Below, piece by piece: positions 25,501-40,500 of a stretch of DNA of 64,000 nucleotides; the first letter of the stretch is position 1, and every line of letters starts with the position of its first letter. Below the pieces are notes generated by a model. That model worked only from the letters and a program-made list of their open reading frames with translations. It did not search any database and was not told where the DNA came from. Origin of the DNA: Membranipora membranacea (Eukaryota; Bryozoa; Gymnolaemata; Cheilostomatida; Membraniporidae); the NCBI GenBank assembly GCA_914767715.1, contig OU612066.1:26946283-27010282 (forward strand), given 5' to 3'. Both the position numbers and the translations under genes were made by a program.

Positions 25501-28500
25501 ATAGAATAAAATATGGAGAATAAGATGTGATACAAAAGAGCAGCCTCAAACTAAGTCTTTAAGCATGAGATACGTTGTTATTTCACAGAGAAAGACATCA
25601 GTAACTTTGTGGATCTGGCCAACACCACTCTGGGAGAAGACGATCTCGCTGCTCAGAAGATCAGATATCTGAGAAATGCCCTCACTGGTTACACACCTTT
25701 ACTGTATGAGTTTGATGAGATAAAACTCAACTTTGATCAGTTCATGGAGAAATGCCAGAGAATCTGGACAAGTATGGAGAAGAACAAGGACCTACCCGAA
25801 AATCTGGTCAGTAAAAGTCTTCAGAAGCTTCTTTTTATCCATAAGGAGTGCGCCATTTTCATTTATTATGTTATCCTCCATTTAACGAGTAAGAACATTT
25901 GATGTCCGTTTCTGTTTTCAGTTGGAGTCTGCCCGTGAGCTTGATTGGTTAAAGAAAGTGAAGAGTCACTTCGGCAGTGTCGAGATTGCTTCCATGGCTC
26001 AGGCTACTGCTATCAATCAGACAGGTGTCTACGAAGTTGGAAATATTTACTACAATCGCAGCAACAATATTCAGTTTAAGGTAAGCTCACTATGCATATT
26101 GCTTGTTGAAAACCTTAACAGAACTGAGATAAGTCCCTGTTGAAGCCAAGCTTTCACCTTAAGGTAGAGACACGGGGGTCAGCAAATATCAACTTTCTAT
26201 ACACCGTTGGAAAGCTGCCGAGCTACTGATCACTAAGAGCTCATCAGAAATAACAGTTTTCCCCGAATTGCACACCACAGAATGTTTTGGGCATTCTGTG
26301 GTGCGCTATTCAATTAAAACTGTTAGGCAGTACCATTTTCGGTTGGCATTTCCTGTTTACACTATGCTTAATCAATGCGGCTTCGTTGTGAGAATTTTTT
26401 TTAATATTTTTTCTGACCAAAGTAATTGTCAATTTGGCGGCATGTTTGGCGTTATGGAAAAATGACCTTTGAAAATTGGAGTGTGTGTCATTTAATCAGT
26501 CTTTCGGTGGAAAATAGCAAAAAATTTGGTTATTACTTATTTAATCTATCACAAATCGTTGCTTAAAATTTCACATTATTTCTTCAAATTTAAAAAATTC
26601 CTACATCATGACGTGACGTAAAAAGCCACTTTGGGCGCATCATATATTATCTTCAACCAAAAATAAGGATGAACTATACCTGACCTCATTTCCTTGTTAA
26701 ATGACGCAATGTCATCCAATCACATTTCTGATGAGCTCTTAGCGATCAGTAGCTCGGCAGCTTTCCAACGGTGTATAGAAGGTTGATATTTTCTGACCCC
26801 TGTGTCTCTACCTTAAAGATTACCTTGGCTTGCCCACCTCTAAAAAATTGTGCACTAAGAAGGCAACTTCATAGAGTGTGTATGTTAGTGTTACCATATG
26901 GTCATTGGTGATTGGCATGGAATAGCCAAAAGATGAAAACCATGATTTACTTCAAACTGCAGTCTTTGGATGACGTTATAAACCTTACCTGTGAACTGGA
27001 GGAAAAGAAGGTGGATGGTAATAATATGGAAGTGAAGACGGGGGCAAGGAAACCTAAGAAGTATAAATACGCTGATCTGAAAGATCTTCAGAGCAGGCTG
27101 ACATTAGTGGCTGGAGAGAGACAAAAGGAAAACAAGGAAATCATCCAGAAATTTGATGCTGTGAGTATTTCTGTTATTTAAACTGTCATATTTCGGTACA
27201 TCAAGACGAATATTGTCAGCCTTGAAAGGAGGCGTAACCGAGATTGCAACTGTATCTGAACTCAACTTTGAGCACCTCCCATAAGAAAACATCTCATATT
27301 CTTTGGGCGAGAACAAGACTAAGAAGTAAGAACATCAGCTATACAGACAAAAGTTTGAATATATGTTGTTTTGTAGATGAGAGATGATATTGAGAACCTT
27401 GCCCGAGCCTATTTAGAGATCAGACGTGAAGGGTGTATCCAGTTTGATGATCTCTTAGTGAGGATCCACTGCAACCCTAAAACTATCAGTGTGGAGCTCA
27501 AGCTACAATCCATAGATGAGCCTATCATAGCTCGGCCCACGCCCAGCTCCTCATCAGGCAGACATTGCAGGGAACTTTACCATTTCTTCAATAAATGCAT
27601 TGACGACTGGAAGAAGAAAATGGCTGAGCAGAGATGGTGAGTGTTTAATCAAAGAAAAAAGACTTTTATGATCGCATGGTTTACGATAGATGTGGGAAGA
27701 CCTATATATAGTAAGGTATGGTTTCATACAGGCCTTGTGTCTATTTCTTGTTCATAAAATGGATGACATCTGATGTTCTCTAGCCAAACATCAAATTGGA
27801 TTTTAATAGCCTGTATTTAAACTTTTAGCACCAACCCTACACTGAACTTCTTCACAACGGAACAGCTGGTTGTTCTCAGAAAAGAGCTTGGAAGATACAA
27901 TGACAAAGGAGATGCACAACTTTTGCATCAGGTAAGGCACACTTATCATAATCCTAACTCCACTTACGGCATTACACATACATAATAGAAAACTATGTTT
28001 GATTCCATTTCCCTAGTTCTACCATACAATATTTATTTTTTTCTTGAAAGACTCTTCCACTGCTAGCGATGATACACACAGAAAACCCAGAAAGGCTATT
28101 GACAATCCTCAAAGACTATCAAGAAGTGTCCATGGAGGTTGAAGAAGCAGCCCCCGCTGAGGAAATGGATACGGGTATTTTGACTCATGATAAGATGACT
28201 TCAACGCAGCAAGACACTGTGTATGAGTTGATGGATGATTTGGAATGTTCCCAGGACATGGCTGTGTTAGCTCTTGTTGAGCTTGGAGACTCTCAAAGTT
28301 TTGTTAAGGGTCATACTAGTAACAGCCACTTAATGGTGGAAGAGTCTCACTTACATTGTGCCTCCTGGTTTGAATTTTTTTACCAGTCACTGTCACACGA
28401 TGATTTGCCATAAAATCCTCCACAGATTCACGAGTTACTCTAACTGCATATCATGAGATAAGCGGTTAAGTCAAAAACTGCCAGTATGTAATACATGCTG

Positions 28501-31500
28501 ACCTATTAGGAGTCGAAATCTTAAATAGGCCAAGCTTTTGTTGCGATAGTTTTGTTAAAACTCCAAAAGATGTATTATCTTGTGTTTGTGTCGAATTGAT
28601 AGCAAAGAATTAAAATATTATAATAATCATAATTATCTCTTTTTTGCTACAAATTACGGGTTTTTTTATTTGAAGAGGTTTACAGGGAATGGATCGAGAA
28701 TTACACTCCTCCAGAGCCTGAACCTGAACAAGACAGACCTCGTCCCACTTCCAGAGCTCTACAGACTGCTGATGACCTCAGACGTAGTCTACTAGCAAGT
28801 CACAAGTATGTTTTAAGACTCCTACACCAAAATGTTTCATGACAGATGGCAGACAGATGTTAAAACCAATTGGCCAAAAGATGAACACAAATCACAAAAT
28901 ATTGAAAATTCAGTTGAGGCATTGGTTGCGCTGCGTCTATTTGCCGCATCTTTGCTCTATATTTTGGCAACGCAACTTTGGGTCTTGTCTCGGAGCCACC
29001 ACAATTCACACAAAGGGTACAATATGAAACAGAACGTTACTATATGCTGCAGGCCTATTCATTTGGCCTACAATGTTTGTTTTCAGTCAGCTATCATCCC
29101 TCGAGCTACGACTAGAGCGATTGTGGATGGGATTTATAGAGAAGACAGGACAGACAATCAATGACTACCTCGGTATTCCTCACCTTGTTCACCTCCTCGA
29201 TGAGCTCAACAGTAAGTGGTATACTTTGAGTGCGCTTAACACAAACAGCTTATGTAATAACATAATGTTAGACCAATGAGGGAGTTTATTGATTAGACTA
29301 TATACCCCTATCCTGTTTTAGTGATTTTTATCAGGTCTATTGTTTGCCATATACATTTCTAGAGCCGAGACTGGAGAAAATGAGCAAGCCCAGAGAGAAA
29401 CCTAATTGGTTAGAAAGAGGAAGACCTAATCTCATAGCTGTGCCTGCGAGTAAGTCATCATTCGTAATATCTGATACAAATGGAGTGCTATGAGTAGATC
29501 ATGGCTACATGTGTGCAGCTGAGTGGAGTAGAAATTTACCCATTTACTTCATACAAAACAACTTGTAGGTTTAAAGATAATTTAGAAGCGAAAAACTAAA
29601 TATGATGGTCTCTGATCATTTTTTCTTATTGGTTAATGAAATGTGAGGAATGTATTGCATAACGCTATATCAAGTTAATTGGACGATTTTAGGGCGTACA
29701 TATCAGATGGTGCTGACTGTATATGAAGCCGACAGAATGGAAGTTTATCCAACTAGGAATGAGGTTCTGATCTGTACCAAGAACACAAGACATGAAGAGG
29801 TTCGCAGGATAACGCACTATCTGTATATTCTTGACACATCTATGTTCTTTTAATATTGGATAAGGGATAGCGAGGCTCAAATTTGGTAGCTTGTTGCTAT
29901 GTCAATGTTATCTACCTCTAAGACAATCCTTCCTCTTCCAAAAAGTTTTCTCATATGTTGTCATGAGCTATTAACAGGAGCATGCTTCCAAAATTTAGAA
30001 CAACAACTTTGATGATGTCTGCTATACGGATATTTACGAATTCTATGATGCCAATACTATTAATTTATGATATAACTTTGGGTGAGGCGGTCCATCTTTG
30101 CATATATGAAACATTAATCTCCCACCATAATTCACACTCTAGTAAGGTTTCACCAGAATGTAAAATGTTAATATGCTTTTGTAATCCAGGTTGAGATATT
30201 TTTGAGTCGAGCTCTATCAGACAGATACTCATTCTACTGTATGGTAGATTGTCATCTACTAGAGTTTGAGATGTGTAGATACATACAGAGAAGATTGGTA
30301 GAATCAGATGAACCCAACAGGGTCAGAGACTATGGTCTGGCATTTATATATCAGGTAAAGTACTAATACTAACAACCGCACATTGTTGTGCCGAGATATA
30401 GCTGTGTTGTTTGGCTATGTGATAACTTTCATAGGTTAGTCAGGAATAATACAATTGGAAAAGAGTTTTACAGTAGGCCTAACGGTAAATATGTTAAACT
30501 ATCAGACTGGCCTTAGTATCATAGTGATGTTAATCTTTAGTTCACTTATGGGTGCTCTGCCGGGGCACTACCGCATTTTTCACTTAAGCCCATCAACACT
30601 CATGACTAGTGACAGTATGAGAGCACAGAGTAAGGATATACAGAGAGGACACTTCAATGATCGTTATAGTGCCTGCGGTTTTTGATTAACTGGGGGAAAA
30701 TTGTGCACAGCTGGATGCCGAAAACTCTTTACCTCTTTATGTTATAATGTCATTTTTCTTGCAGACATCTCTACCTTGGATGGGCCATAACTCATTCTGT
30801 ATTTATCCTAAGGACTGATTTCCAACTTTGTTAGAATGTCCAACCTTCAAGCTATACACCATATTATTAATTTTTTGCTAGGATACATAGGCTATGAGCT
30901 ATCTGCATTTGTAAAATGAGTTTTATTATATAGATTTACGTGTGACATTTGATAAACTTCTGGTCATAAAAATTAGGAAATGTCCGTGTATTGACCCAGG
31001 CCACATGTAAATCTATATGATATAACTCATTTTAAAAACACAGATAGCTCATAACCTATGTATCCTAGCAAAAAATGGCAATAATATGGTGTATAGCTTG
31101 AAGGTTGGACATTCTAACAAAGTTGGAATTCAGCCTTTAGGATAAATACAGAATGAATTATGGCCCATCAAAGGTAGAGATGTCTGCAAGAAAAATGACA
31201 TTATAACATATAGAGATAATGAGTTTTCGGCATCCAGCCGTGCACAATTTTCCCCCAGTTAATCAAAAACCGCAGGCACTATAACGATCATTGAAGTGTT
31301 CTCTCTGTATATCCTTACTCTGTGATGATAGCTTAGTCTCTAATTTTATAACTGGTCTAAGTTTGTTAGCATAGAGAAATTGCTTCATAAATCAAGATGA
31401 TAATTAAATATTGTGGTTTTCTATTCTAAAGACATGATTTTATAATCCACCAAATTCGTGTTTTAGTTGGGCTCTGGAAGATGACAGCAGACACTTTTTT

Positions 31501-34500
31501 AACTCTTTTAATTCATCTCATATTCTTGTTTTTTGTACAGGAGGAAGTGAAGGAGTCTAGAATCAGAGCTTATCTAGATAAATATCTGGTGAAGCATACA
31601 GAGTTAGCGGCAGAAGAAAGAATCGGAGAATATGTACTACAGATGCTGATAGTGCCTGATACTGTGACTAAATCAGCCTGTATCACTGACCCTCACAGGT
31701 AAGCTTTTGGTTCACTGATATCACATACCCTTACAGGTACGCTGATGTTCCCCACTTATCTAAATTGAACACAGAGTAGATGGACATTGACCGTTTGCTC
31801 TTCATCACAATTGACATCTTATATGTAGTTGGAGCCTGATGTTTCTATTTGGAAAGCTGTCATTCAACAGAAATTTGAAATCATTAGTCTTTACTCTTTT
31901 TTGTTTCCCGATGGCTGGTTATTTTTATGTGCTTATAGTGAATGTTTACCCAACTCATTTAAGATAGAGTAGTTGGTTTTGATAACCTCCAGGGGGACAC
32001 CCAATCATGATAGGATTCCGTTGCCCTAAAAGGAAAGCCGCAAGTGCGTATCTGAATTCCGTGGTTTCGTTTTTAGATCGAATGCCAGACTGATTCGCTC
32101 TCAGAGAGCCGGTGTAGGCAAGTCACTGCAGAGAGACAACCTCGTCCAGAACCTGAGAGATCATCTCAATATTCGTACTGGTGAAGATCTCACAATACCT
32201 CTGTACAAATCTATCAATACCGACACAATCATCAACATACTCTCTATGAGGCTAGGTGAGTGTGCTTGCACGCAGTATAAAGATCCCCCAGTGCCTCTTC
32301 AAAGAAAGAATAGCCGGGAACAGCGGGCAAGGGTATATGGTCACTACCCTACACAAGCCACCTGCGCTTAAGGAGGACTGTTAAATAGGGCGGTCAAATA
32401 AGACCTAGTGTAAAGAAAGGGAGAAAAAACCTGATCAATTGAGTGCTAATTTTTTGTGCTGTAGTTTACCAACTATGCTCTAAAAGTTTCCTGTAAAATC
32501 TTTGGTATTGCTGTATAAATTTGTGCAATTGATATTGTTTTTAACTTCGAGTTATCCTTCGATTTTACATGAGGGCTCAACCCGGACAATTGAGTAGATA
32601 ACTCTAAAATAAACTCCATTATAGCTGATTATTTTTACATACATAATAACAAAATAGCAGTTTGTTACGCATTGAATGCAATATAACTAGTTAAACATGG
32701 AACAACCCATTTGATAGGCAATGGTTACTCAGATGAACGAGCCCATCATACCATACATCTTGATATCGCCCATGAAGTGGACCAGGGAGTAGACAACTTT
32801 CTGTTCAACCTGATCATACTAGGGAGTATAGTAAACTCTGAGGGTGCTGTATGGCAGGCTCAACAAACACAGTATTACGTCATCGAGTGTATGCCTTTCT
32901 CAAGGAGAAAGGTAAGTGTGATAACAAGAACCTTATTTGTGAAATTATCTCTTAGGATCAGTCAACTGATCATTGGAAACTATATTACACTTTGGCCTAC
33001 ATACTCTGTATACAAAATTTGGTTGAGATCAAGGGAATCACCAGCTGATTAGATTCAAATACTCTAACCTCTACTTGCCCTCAGTTCTCACAAGCTCCTG
33101 GGATAAATGGCTTCACGTCCTTCCAATTCGAAAATGTTGTATGTAACAACTAGCCACTGATGGAGAGTTCTTTTCAGTGCTACTAGAAAACGGCATGTTT
33201 AGCGCAGCGTAAAAATTGCAGACTATTTCAAGCATCAACAACTTTGACCTAGTTACATTTATACGAATTTATGGATCAGTGGTAAAATTCACAGCATGGC
33301 TGCTTGTGGAAATATTTCAACAGTATATAAATATGTGTCAGTAACATAGATATAAAAACAGTATAAATAGGACATTGTTTCCAACCGTTTAAACCCTTCA
33401 GCTGTGGAATCAGCTATGTTATACTTTGTAATTTTGTGTTTCATTGTTTTAGAAAACATGACCTGAGCTGCAAAGTTTGAGCAGTGTAAGATATGGACAT
33501 GGTTTATTGGCCGTCCTTGTCAGAAAATTATTCAATTAAAGTTGCACATGTTCAGAGAACCACTCATTTCATCTTGTTGTTTTTGCTTACAGGATAGAAG
33601 CAGCGCCCATGAAGTACTGGACTTCCTACCCACAATCCCCTGTATAACTCCTGAAGACGCGCTCCAGAACTACAAACAGAGGGTTCCTGAGGGTTTGTTT
33701 TTTCTCATTCTATTTTTTTTCGTCTCATAGACATATAGCTTGAATCCCCTGTATCAACGGAAAGTTTTTTATTTTGTGTCTAGCCATATTAATAAACAAA
33801 ATACCGTGTTCAAAATTACTCACAGATTTAATTGAGCAAACTCTGTGCACAACAGAGCCAAAAAATAGATAGCTGAATTCCATTTTTGTATTTCTCAAAG
33901 TTGTATTTTTCAAATTTGTAGATCAGTTTATTGGATTTGATCTACGCGTACTCCATGCATTGGAGTTTCAGGTCGCCCTTAAGTTCCTCCAGAATAAAGA
34001 TAATAACACTCTTGAGTATCCAACCAGACACGGCTGTTTCATGGAGGAAAATGGTGAACGGAAGCCAAACTGGGAAGAGCCAGACTTTGACAATCCGGAA
34101 CAAGCCCTAATCCTGCTGATCAAGTAAGATATGGTTACTTCTGTGGGGAAGTGACCCTGTCTATAGCCTACACGTTGTGGTACTTTCTTTTACACCTCCA
34201 GTAGTTCAAGAATCATACATGTGCGAAATGGTAGGAATTGAGTTTTCCCAGTGGAATAACCCCTTATAACAATCAAAGCCAACCGATAAAAATATATAAT
34301 CTGTTAAGAGACTTTTCAGAATCAACATCAAACTCGAATTTCTAACCTGATTCAGTACTGTTATTCCTGCTACATAGTGCTAAAATACCTATATATGACA
34401 AACTTTCTAGTTTGAACAATCTATATTCCTAACAGTCATTGTGGATTGACGAGACCCTCCTGGAGTGAGTTGAGACATTATGTATACTTCCTGAGTAACC

Positions 34501-37500
34501 AGCTAATTAAGATACAGAACTCACCATACACATGGCCTGACAGTGCTGATGATCTGCCAGGATTCAGGAAATTTGTAACTACATTCATGTTTAGGATGGC
34601 TGGGGTATGTCCATAGATATAACATAAGACTAGCCTCAGGTTTACAGCTCTCAGATGCATAGTGTTCAGTACTAGGTTTCGTGTGCTTGAAATTATTAGA
34701 GTGATTGTGAGGGAATCAGGTTTTTGATATCATTCTAGAGTTCTCAGTCTAATATAGAAAACTGCTATAAGGTTTATTATCAGAAAGTGCCCAAGTTTCA
34801 CCTAATTTTGGAAGGTAATAAAAAGGTTCTATTTTGTATAATATACTATCATTAAAATAGTACCTATTTGGTACCTTCACATCTCAACTTTAAGTGAAAA
34901 AGAGTTGAAACTGGGCCATATGTTGTTAGTGAACCTTATAGCAGTTTTAATTAAATTAGACTGAGAACTCCAGAATACTACCAAAAACCAGATTTCTTCA
35001 CAATCACTTCAAAGTTTCAGTTGGGATTCTATTAAGTCAAAGCAGCTCGTAATGCCGTACTCAGCTTTATAAAATAAATACTGATATGAAAATGACTACT
35101 GAAGTGGATATACAGTATTATCCTTACAATACTCAAACATTGACATGAAAGTTTTTACTGTTTTACTTACAGGATTTTGCAACCCGATCACTGAAAATAG
35201 CTGAAGAGACACCAGGAGCTAACCTAGAGGTAGGTTTGGTTAAGTACTACCTGCTTAGCTCCTCTGCTGGAATGTTACCAGCGAGAAATGTATGCACAAT
35301 CTGATATTATCAATACCATGAAGAGGCTGAAAAGATTAATATTTGGCAGTGTCAATGTCCATCTCAAAAGTTGGTTTACAATACTGTCTCCCTTTAAATT
35401 GTGCAAGAGGACAACTTTACAACATAGGTGTATTGAAATTTCCTAGGCGCAGTTGCGAATATTCTGACATATTATCCAAATATTCTGACTCAATTTTTAC
35501 ATACGACAGTGGAACTCTTTCTTCTTTATTATAGTCTGAGACAGGGGAGGACAATGATCTATTAGCTCAACTCGAGATGAAGAGAACGTGGGAAAGTGTC
35601 AACAATCCTTATCTCTTCTTTAATGAAGACGGAGCTACCATCACCCCACTAGGATTCTCCATCAAGATTGAGTCCTGTATGTAATATGTACAAGACTGCC
35701 TGATGCTGAACTCTGTTGATGAATTTTTTAACTGAAGTCATGGGCTCATATACCATATACAGCTGACTGCTTAAAGATAATGGAATTGTGGAGGAAAATC
35801 GCTGTGTAGATTTTTTTCACAAAAATTAAGCTAATATTATAGGATGAGAAAAATATTACAAACAGATGGTGTGTATTGTTGAATATTGTCACACTGTTTA
35901 TGTACCTCATGGACTAGACAGAGTTTTATTTGTGTTATTTTGTTTGTAGTGGCTAAGCCATGTGACCTGGTGGATTGTAATACTGGTGAAGTTCTAATGC
36001 CAAAAGCCATCAGCAGAGAACTAAAGAGAGCACTTGATCAGACTGAAATCAAACTCTCTGAGAATTTTGATAAGCTTGGGCGGTGAGTTTATTCTATCAA
36101 TGTTCATATGCTGTGAGTTTTGTAGAGATGAAATAATTCCTCCCTGAAAGACTGATGATGACTTGTAATTTTATGGCACTATTTTGTAGCCAAGCACAGC
36201 TACAGAAGTTACGGAGTATAGTAGTGAGGGATATACAGCTCTACACTTCATCATCTCGAGGTGGATATAAGACTAAAGTACAAATGTTCGCTCAGGGAGA
36301 TGATCCAGATCCAAACTATGTACTCACAATGGATAACGCTAAGAAACTACTCGCTATACACCAAAGACTCAGGTAGACTTTTAGCAATTTGTATTATTGT
36401 TCCTTCCATTGCAGTTTGATACCCAAACTTGATAAGCTATAGCATCTGAACATGAAAAGACTGCCCATGACTGAAGTTTCTGGAAGATAAATGCTGTGTT
36501 CACTAGGACTACATTAATAATCGATCTCTAAATATTTCAATTTGTAGGGTGAACATTCCAGTAATAATTATGGGAGAGACAGGCTGTGGTAAAACTAAGC
36601 TGATAGAGTTCATGTCTAAACTACAAACACCTACAGATCTCAGAGCAGAACTCACTACTATGATCATTGTTAAGGTACGTCGATATCATCTAGATCATTG
36701 ATTTTCTTTCCTAGAATCAAAAGAAAAACATAGATACCAATAATTATCACTGAAATCAGGTTAGCATCCAAGCTGCTCCTCTGGTACATTTAATCTGTTA
36801 TTAAAGGCGTAGAGAACTTTCATTCACAGTATTCATCCCTTTGGGATCCTTTAGTCAAAGTGCGCATTACTTGGCACCAGAATGTGCGGCTCGTGCAAAT
36901 TCTCAAGTGATCATGATACTGAAAATCTTTTCCATCAGAAACCGTGAATGCCTGGAAGTCATGCCCTTCTCCTAGTTGGTTCTACCTGATATAATCGCCC
37001 GCCCTCTACCTGAAGAGTAAAATTACTCACAGAGATGTTCATATTTGAGTATTTTGGCTGTAATCTATGTTTTTTGTCCCACAGATCCATGGTGGCACAA
37101 CAGAGGACGATATAATAGGAAAAGTACGAGAGGCACAGAAACAATCTGTCCTAAACAAAACTGCCTGTCAGGCATGGGCTGAAAAACATGGATCAATGTT
37201 GGTGGGTACTGAAGTGCTGTAGGGATGTTCAATGCAGTCTGCAGCTTAGTTTATTTGACCAAGGGTGCTTTTCTGCCCCTAATGATTGATCTGAATGCAC
37301 CTCAGTGGTGCAGGTATTGTTCACCATTTGGTAGGTATTCCTCCGCTTATGCCAGTATACTGGAATCTGCCGCCAATGCCCACCACATTGTTGAATAAAT
37401 GATAAGCCCTTCTACACTGCTTAAAATTTAGTCTGTTGTTATCATTGCATATATTCACCCAAATGCAAGTGCTAAGTGGAAGGGAGCCTAAGGAGTGTAG

Positions 37501-40500
37501 AGACCATGCTTAAACAATACGATCCTATCTGTTGATACCTGCATTTGAATTTTTTCTTTTGTCCAGGAGCCATCTGTATACACTCTCCTATTCTTGGATG
37601 AGGCAAACACAACAGAAGCTATCGGATTAGTGAAGGAGATTCTCTGTGATGGTAGGATGAGAGGAGAGCCACTGGATCCAGAGTCAGGAATTAAAATCAT
37701 CGCTGCCTGTAATCCTTACAGAAGGTAGAGCAGATACTCTTACAGTTAATTTTCTCAGATTCTACAGAGTATGTAACCATAAATCCCACAAAGCAACTGT
37801 GGAAGTATCTGGTCATGGTTTTTATGCTATCATCTCTTGAGTAATCCCCACAACATCTAATGATACTCTTGGAGAGGTCTCACTGATGCATAGAATATAA
37901 TATGTTAACCTTCCTTAAAAACCTAGGAGCATTGATTTCTTTAAAATCTTGATCTGTCAGACCAAGGAGTACTCCTTGGTCAGACTAATATGGCCTTACA
38001 TTCAAATAGCAATGTTGCGTGTCGCAAATTTTATAATTATGGATAAATCTATTCTAATAACTGTTCCAGCCACACTCCTGCTATGATTGAGAAACTGAAG
38101 AAAGCGGGACTTGGTTATAATGTCAGCGAGAAAGACACCAAAGATAAATTTGGTATGTTAACAGTGTACAAAGGTTATTAGATGTGAAGGTCGTATATCT
38201 CTGACACATACCAGTATGGTAATAAATACAACATTGTGACGGACCCAAAATGGACACACTTGGCTACACATAATCATAGAATAATTGTGATATTGCTATG
38301 CTAGGCATATACCTATATTCCATATACCTTACTCCCTTCATTTCTAGGACAAATCCCGATGAGACACCTGGTGTATCGTGTACAGCCTTTACCTCAGAGC
38401 TTACTGCCTCTGGTCTGGGATTTCGGTACTCTGAAGACACTTGACATGAAGATAGAGAACAACATCCACAAATCAGGAGGAGGAGAAAGTGACTACATTA
38501 AACAGATGCTGATCAAATCTGTAAGTTCTCCCTGCGAATTCTCTTAACTCTGTTGATTTTGATTGGTTTAATATTCCTGAACTTAACCCCACCTCCTTGT
38601 AGTGTTTGGGTGAGAAAGAAGCTTGGAAACGTCTTAAACCACTGCTGCCACACAGCCAAATGTGTGCTTATAGAATTCTGTATAGCTCAAAACTATTAAA
38701 ATGAGGCTGCAATCTCAGCATTGTCACCTAATGAGCAAATAATTTGCACAAACTGATCATCAAAATTAGGGTATGAAATTAATTATCTACTGGGCACGGG
38801 TGACGTAGTTACCGTTACGTTACCGTCTTACTAGTGCATACTGTACACTTCTTTAGCTGGTGCGTAGATTTCATGCCCTGATTTTGAAGATCAGTTTGTG
38901 CAAATTATTTGCCCATTAGGTGACAATTATAAGATTTAAGTCTCAATTAATTATCTTGGAGCTATGCAGAATTCAATGAGTACAACTTTGCATGAGTGGC
39001 AGCAGTAGTTTAATAATTGATGAAAACTTTATTTACCCATATTTATTTTGTTTACAGAACCGTAACAACCGACAGTCAAACGGATTAAATTTCGCTCATC
39101 ACACAGCTACTGTAGCTGAAACTCTGGCTCTGACTCAAAGCTTCATGAGACAACAAAAGGTAATCACTTGTACTCATCGTCCTCTGACTACTATGTTCAA
39201 GACATGTCATAATTGATAAAGTACCAAAAGTGTTACCATGAACATATGAGCCTTTAGTCAAAGCAAGCTGAGCCAATCAATCTAAGTTAATGTAACGAAA
39301 ATGAAAATGACAAAGAGTGTGTGTATGCGTCTGTATACATCTGTATGTGTCTGCATGCGTCTGTATGTGTCAATGGTGCAGAAAGACATTTCTGCGATAT
39401 ATTGACCATTTACTATAAAGTTAAGGTCTTAACTTTCTGGCTCAACACATTCCGGATTTAAAACATAACCATTGAACTCTGTCTCACTTTCAACTGGTGA
39501 TTGAGGCTCCTCATACTCATGGTTCTGTACTTGTTCAATCATTTCTTGTTCATTATTCTGTGAAGTTGAAGCTCTCCCCTCAAGTTCAACAAGGTGTTCT
39601 GGCCGACTGTAATAATGGCCTGCATCATCATCGACCACTACCCTGTAATAAGTATCATCTTCGTCTCCTATGCTTGGAGGCTGTGGCAACTGTCTGTTCA
39701 TCTGTATTGATTGATGTCTGTGTTGGTCCGATGCCATCTTATGTTTTTTCATTCCCCTTAGCCAGAGCATTACAATCATAATAATTGCACCGCTTACAAG
39801 CAATGCAGAGATGCTTGAAATTATCCCCACCTGCCTATCTTGGATGTCTGTTGTGTTAGGCTGTAAAGTTTGGGGATTGGCAGCAGTACTGGTGATAAGT
39901 TCTTGGGACGCATTTGTTGAAGGGACTGTCTGTAGGGAAGTTGAACTGGCCAAATTTGAAGTTGTTTGTCCGATGATGCCAAAACTGGTAAAAATTCCAT
40001 CGTCAAATGTGGCGCTAATACCGGAAGTGCTTATGGCAGTATGATCTGTGCCTTGTGTGGTACTCTTTGTAACAGAAGATGTAGTTGTCTGCTCAGTTAT
40101 TATTATGTGATCAGTAATTGTTTCTATACTTCTGCTGCTGCTGCTGCTGTTGCTGGAGGTTACATCTGTACAAATACAGATACAATACACCATCAGTAGG
40201 CTAACTCAGAGAGCAAATGTACTGAATGCATCATTTAGTTGGTGAACAAAGTAACTTATCTGGGGTACTTTCAGAGTTGGAGTAATTACATTTGGTTTCC
40301 CCAGGTTATTGCTGCCTATATTAAGCTACACCTGGTTTGCACAATTAACAAACTAAAGAGCACACCAATATTGTACGGAGCTACAGCATTTGATACCGGG
40401 CACCATGACTAGGGTTAGATCAAGTTTGATCCCTTTTGCCCGTACTAGAATTGCCAATTGGCAAAGAATATGAATACATACCTTCAAGTCTGACTTGTAT

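Noticed and set aside
28580-28795. Open frame through exon 30 in the frame reading GNGSRITLLQSL
   Set aside because: The overlapping frame gives continuous phase with exons 29 and 31; this one needs a poorer donor.
39497-40199. Plus-strand open frames opposite nested genes
   Set aside because: Shadows of the minus-strand coding exons; no independent features.
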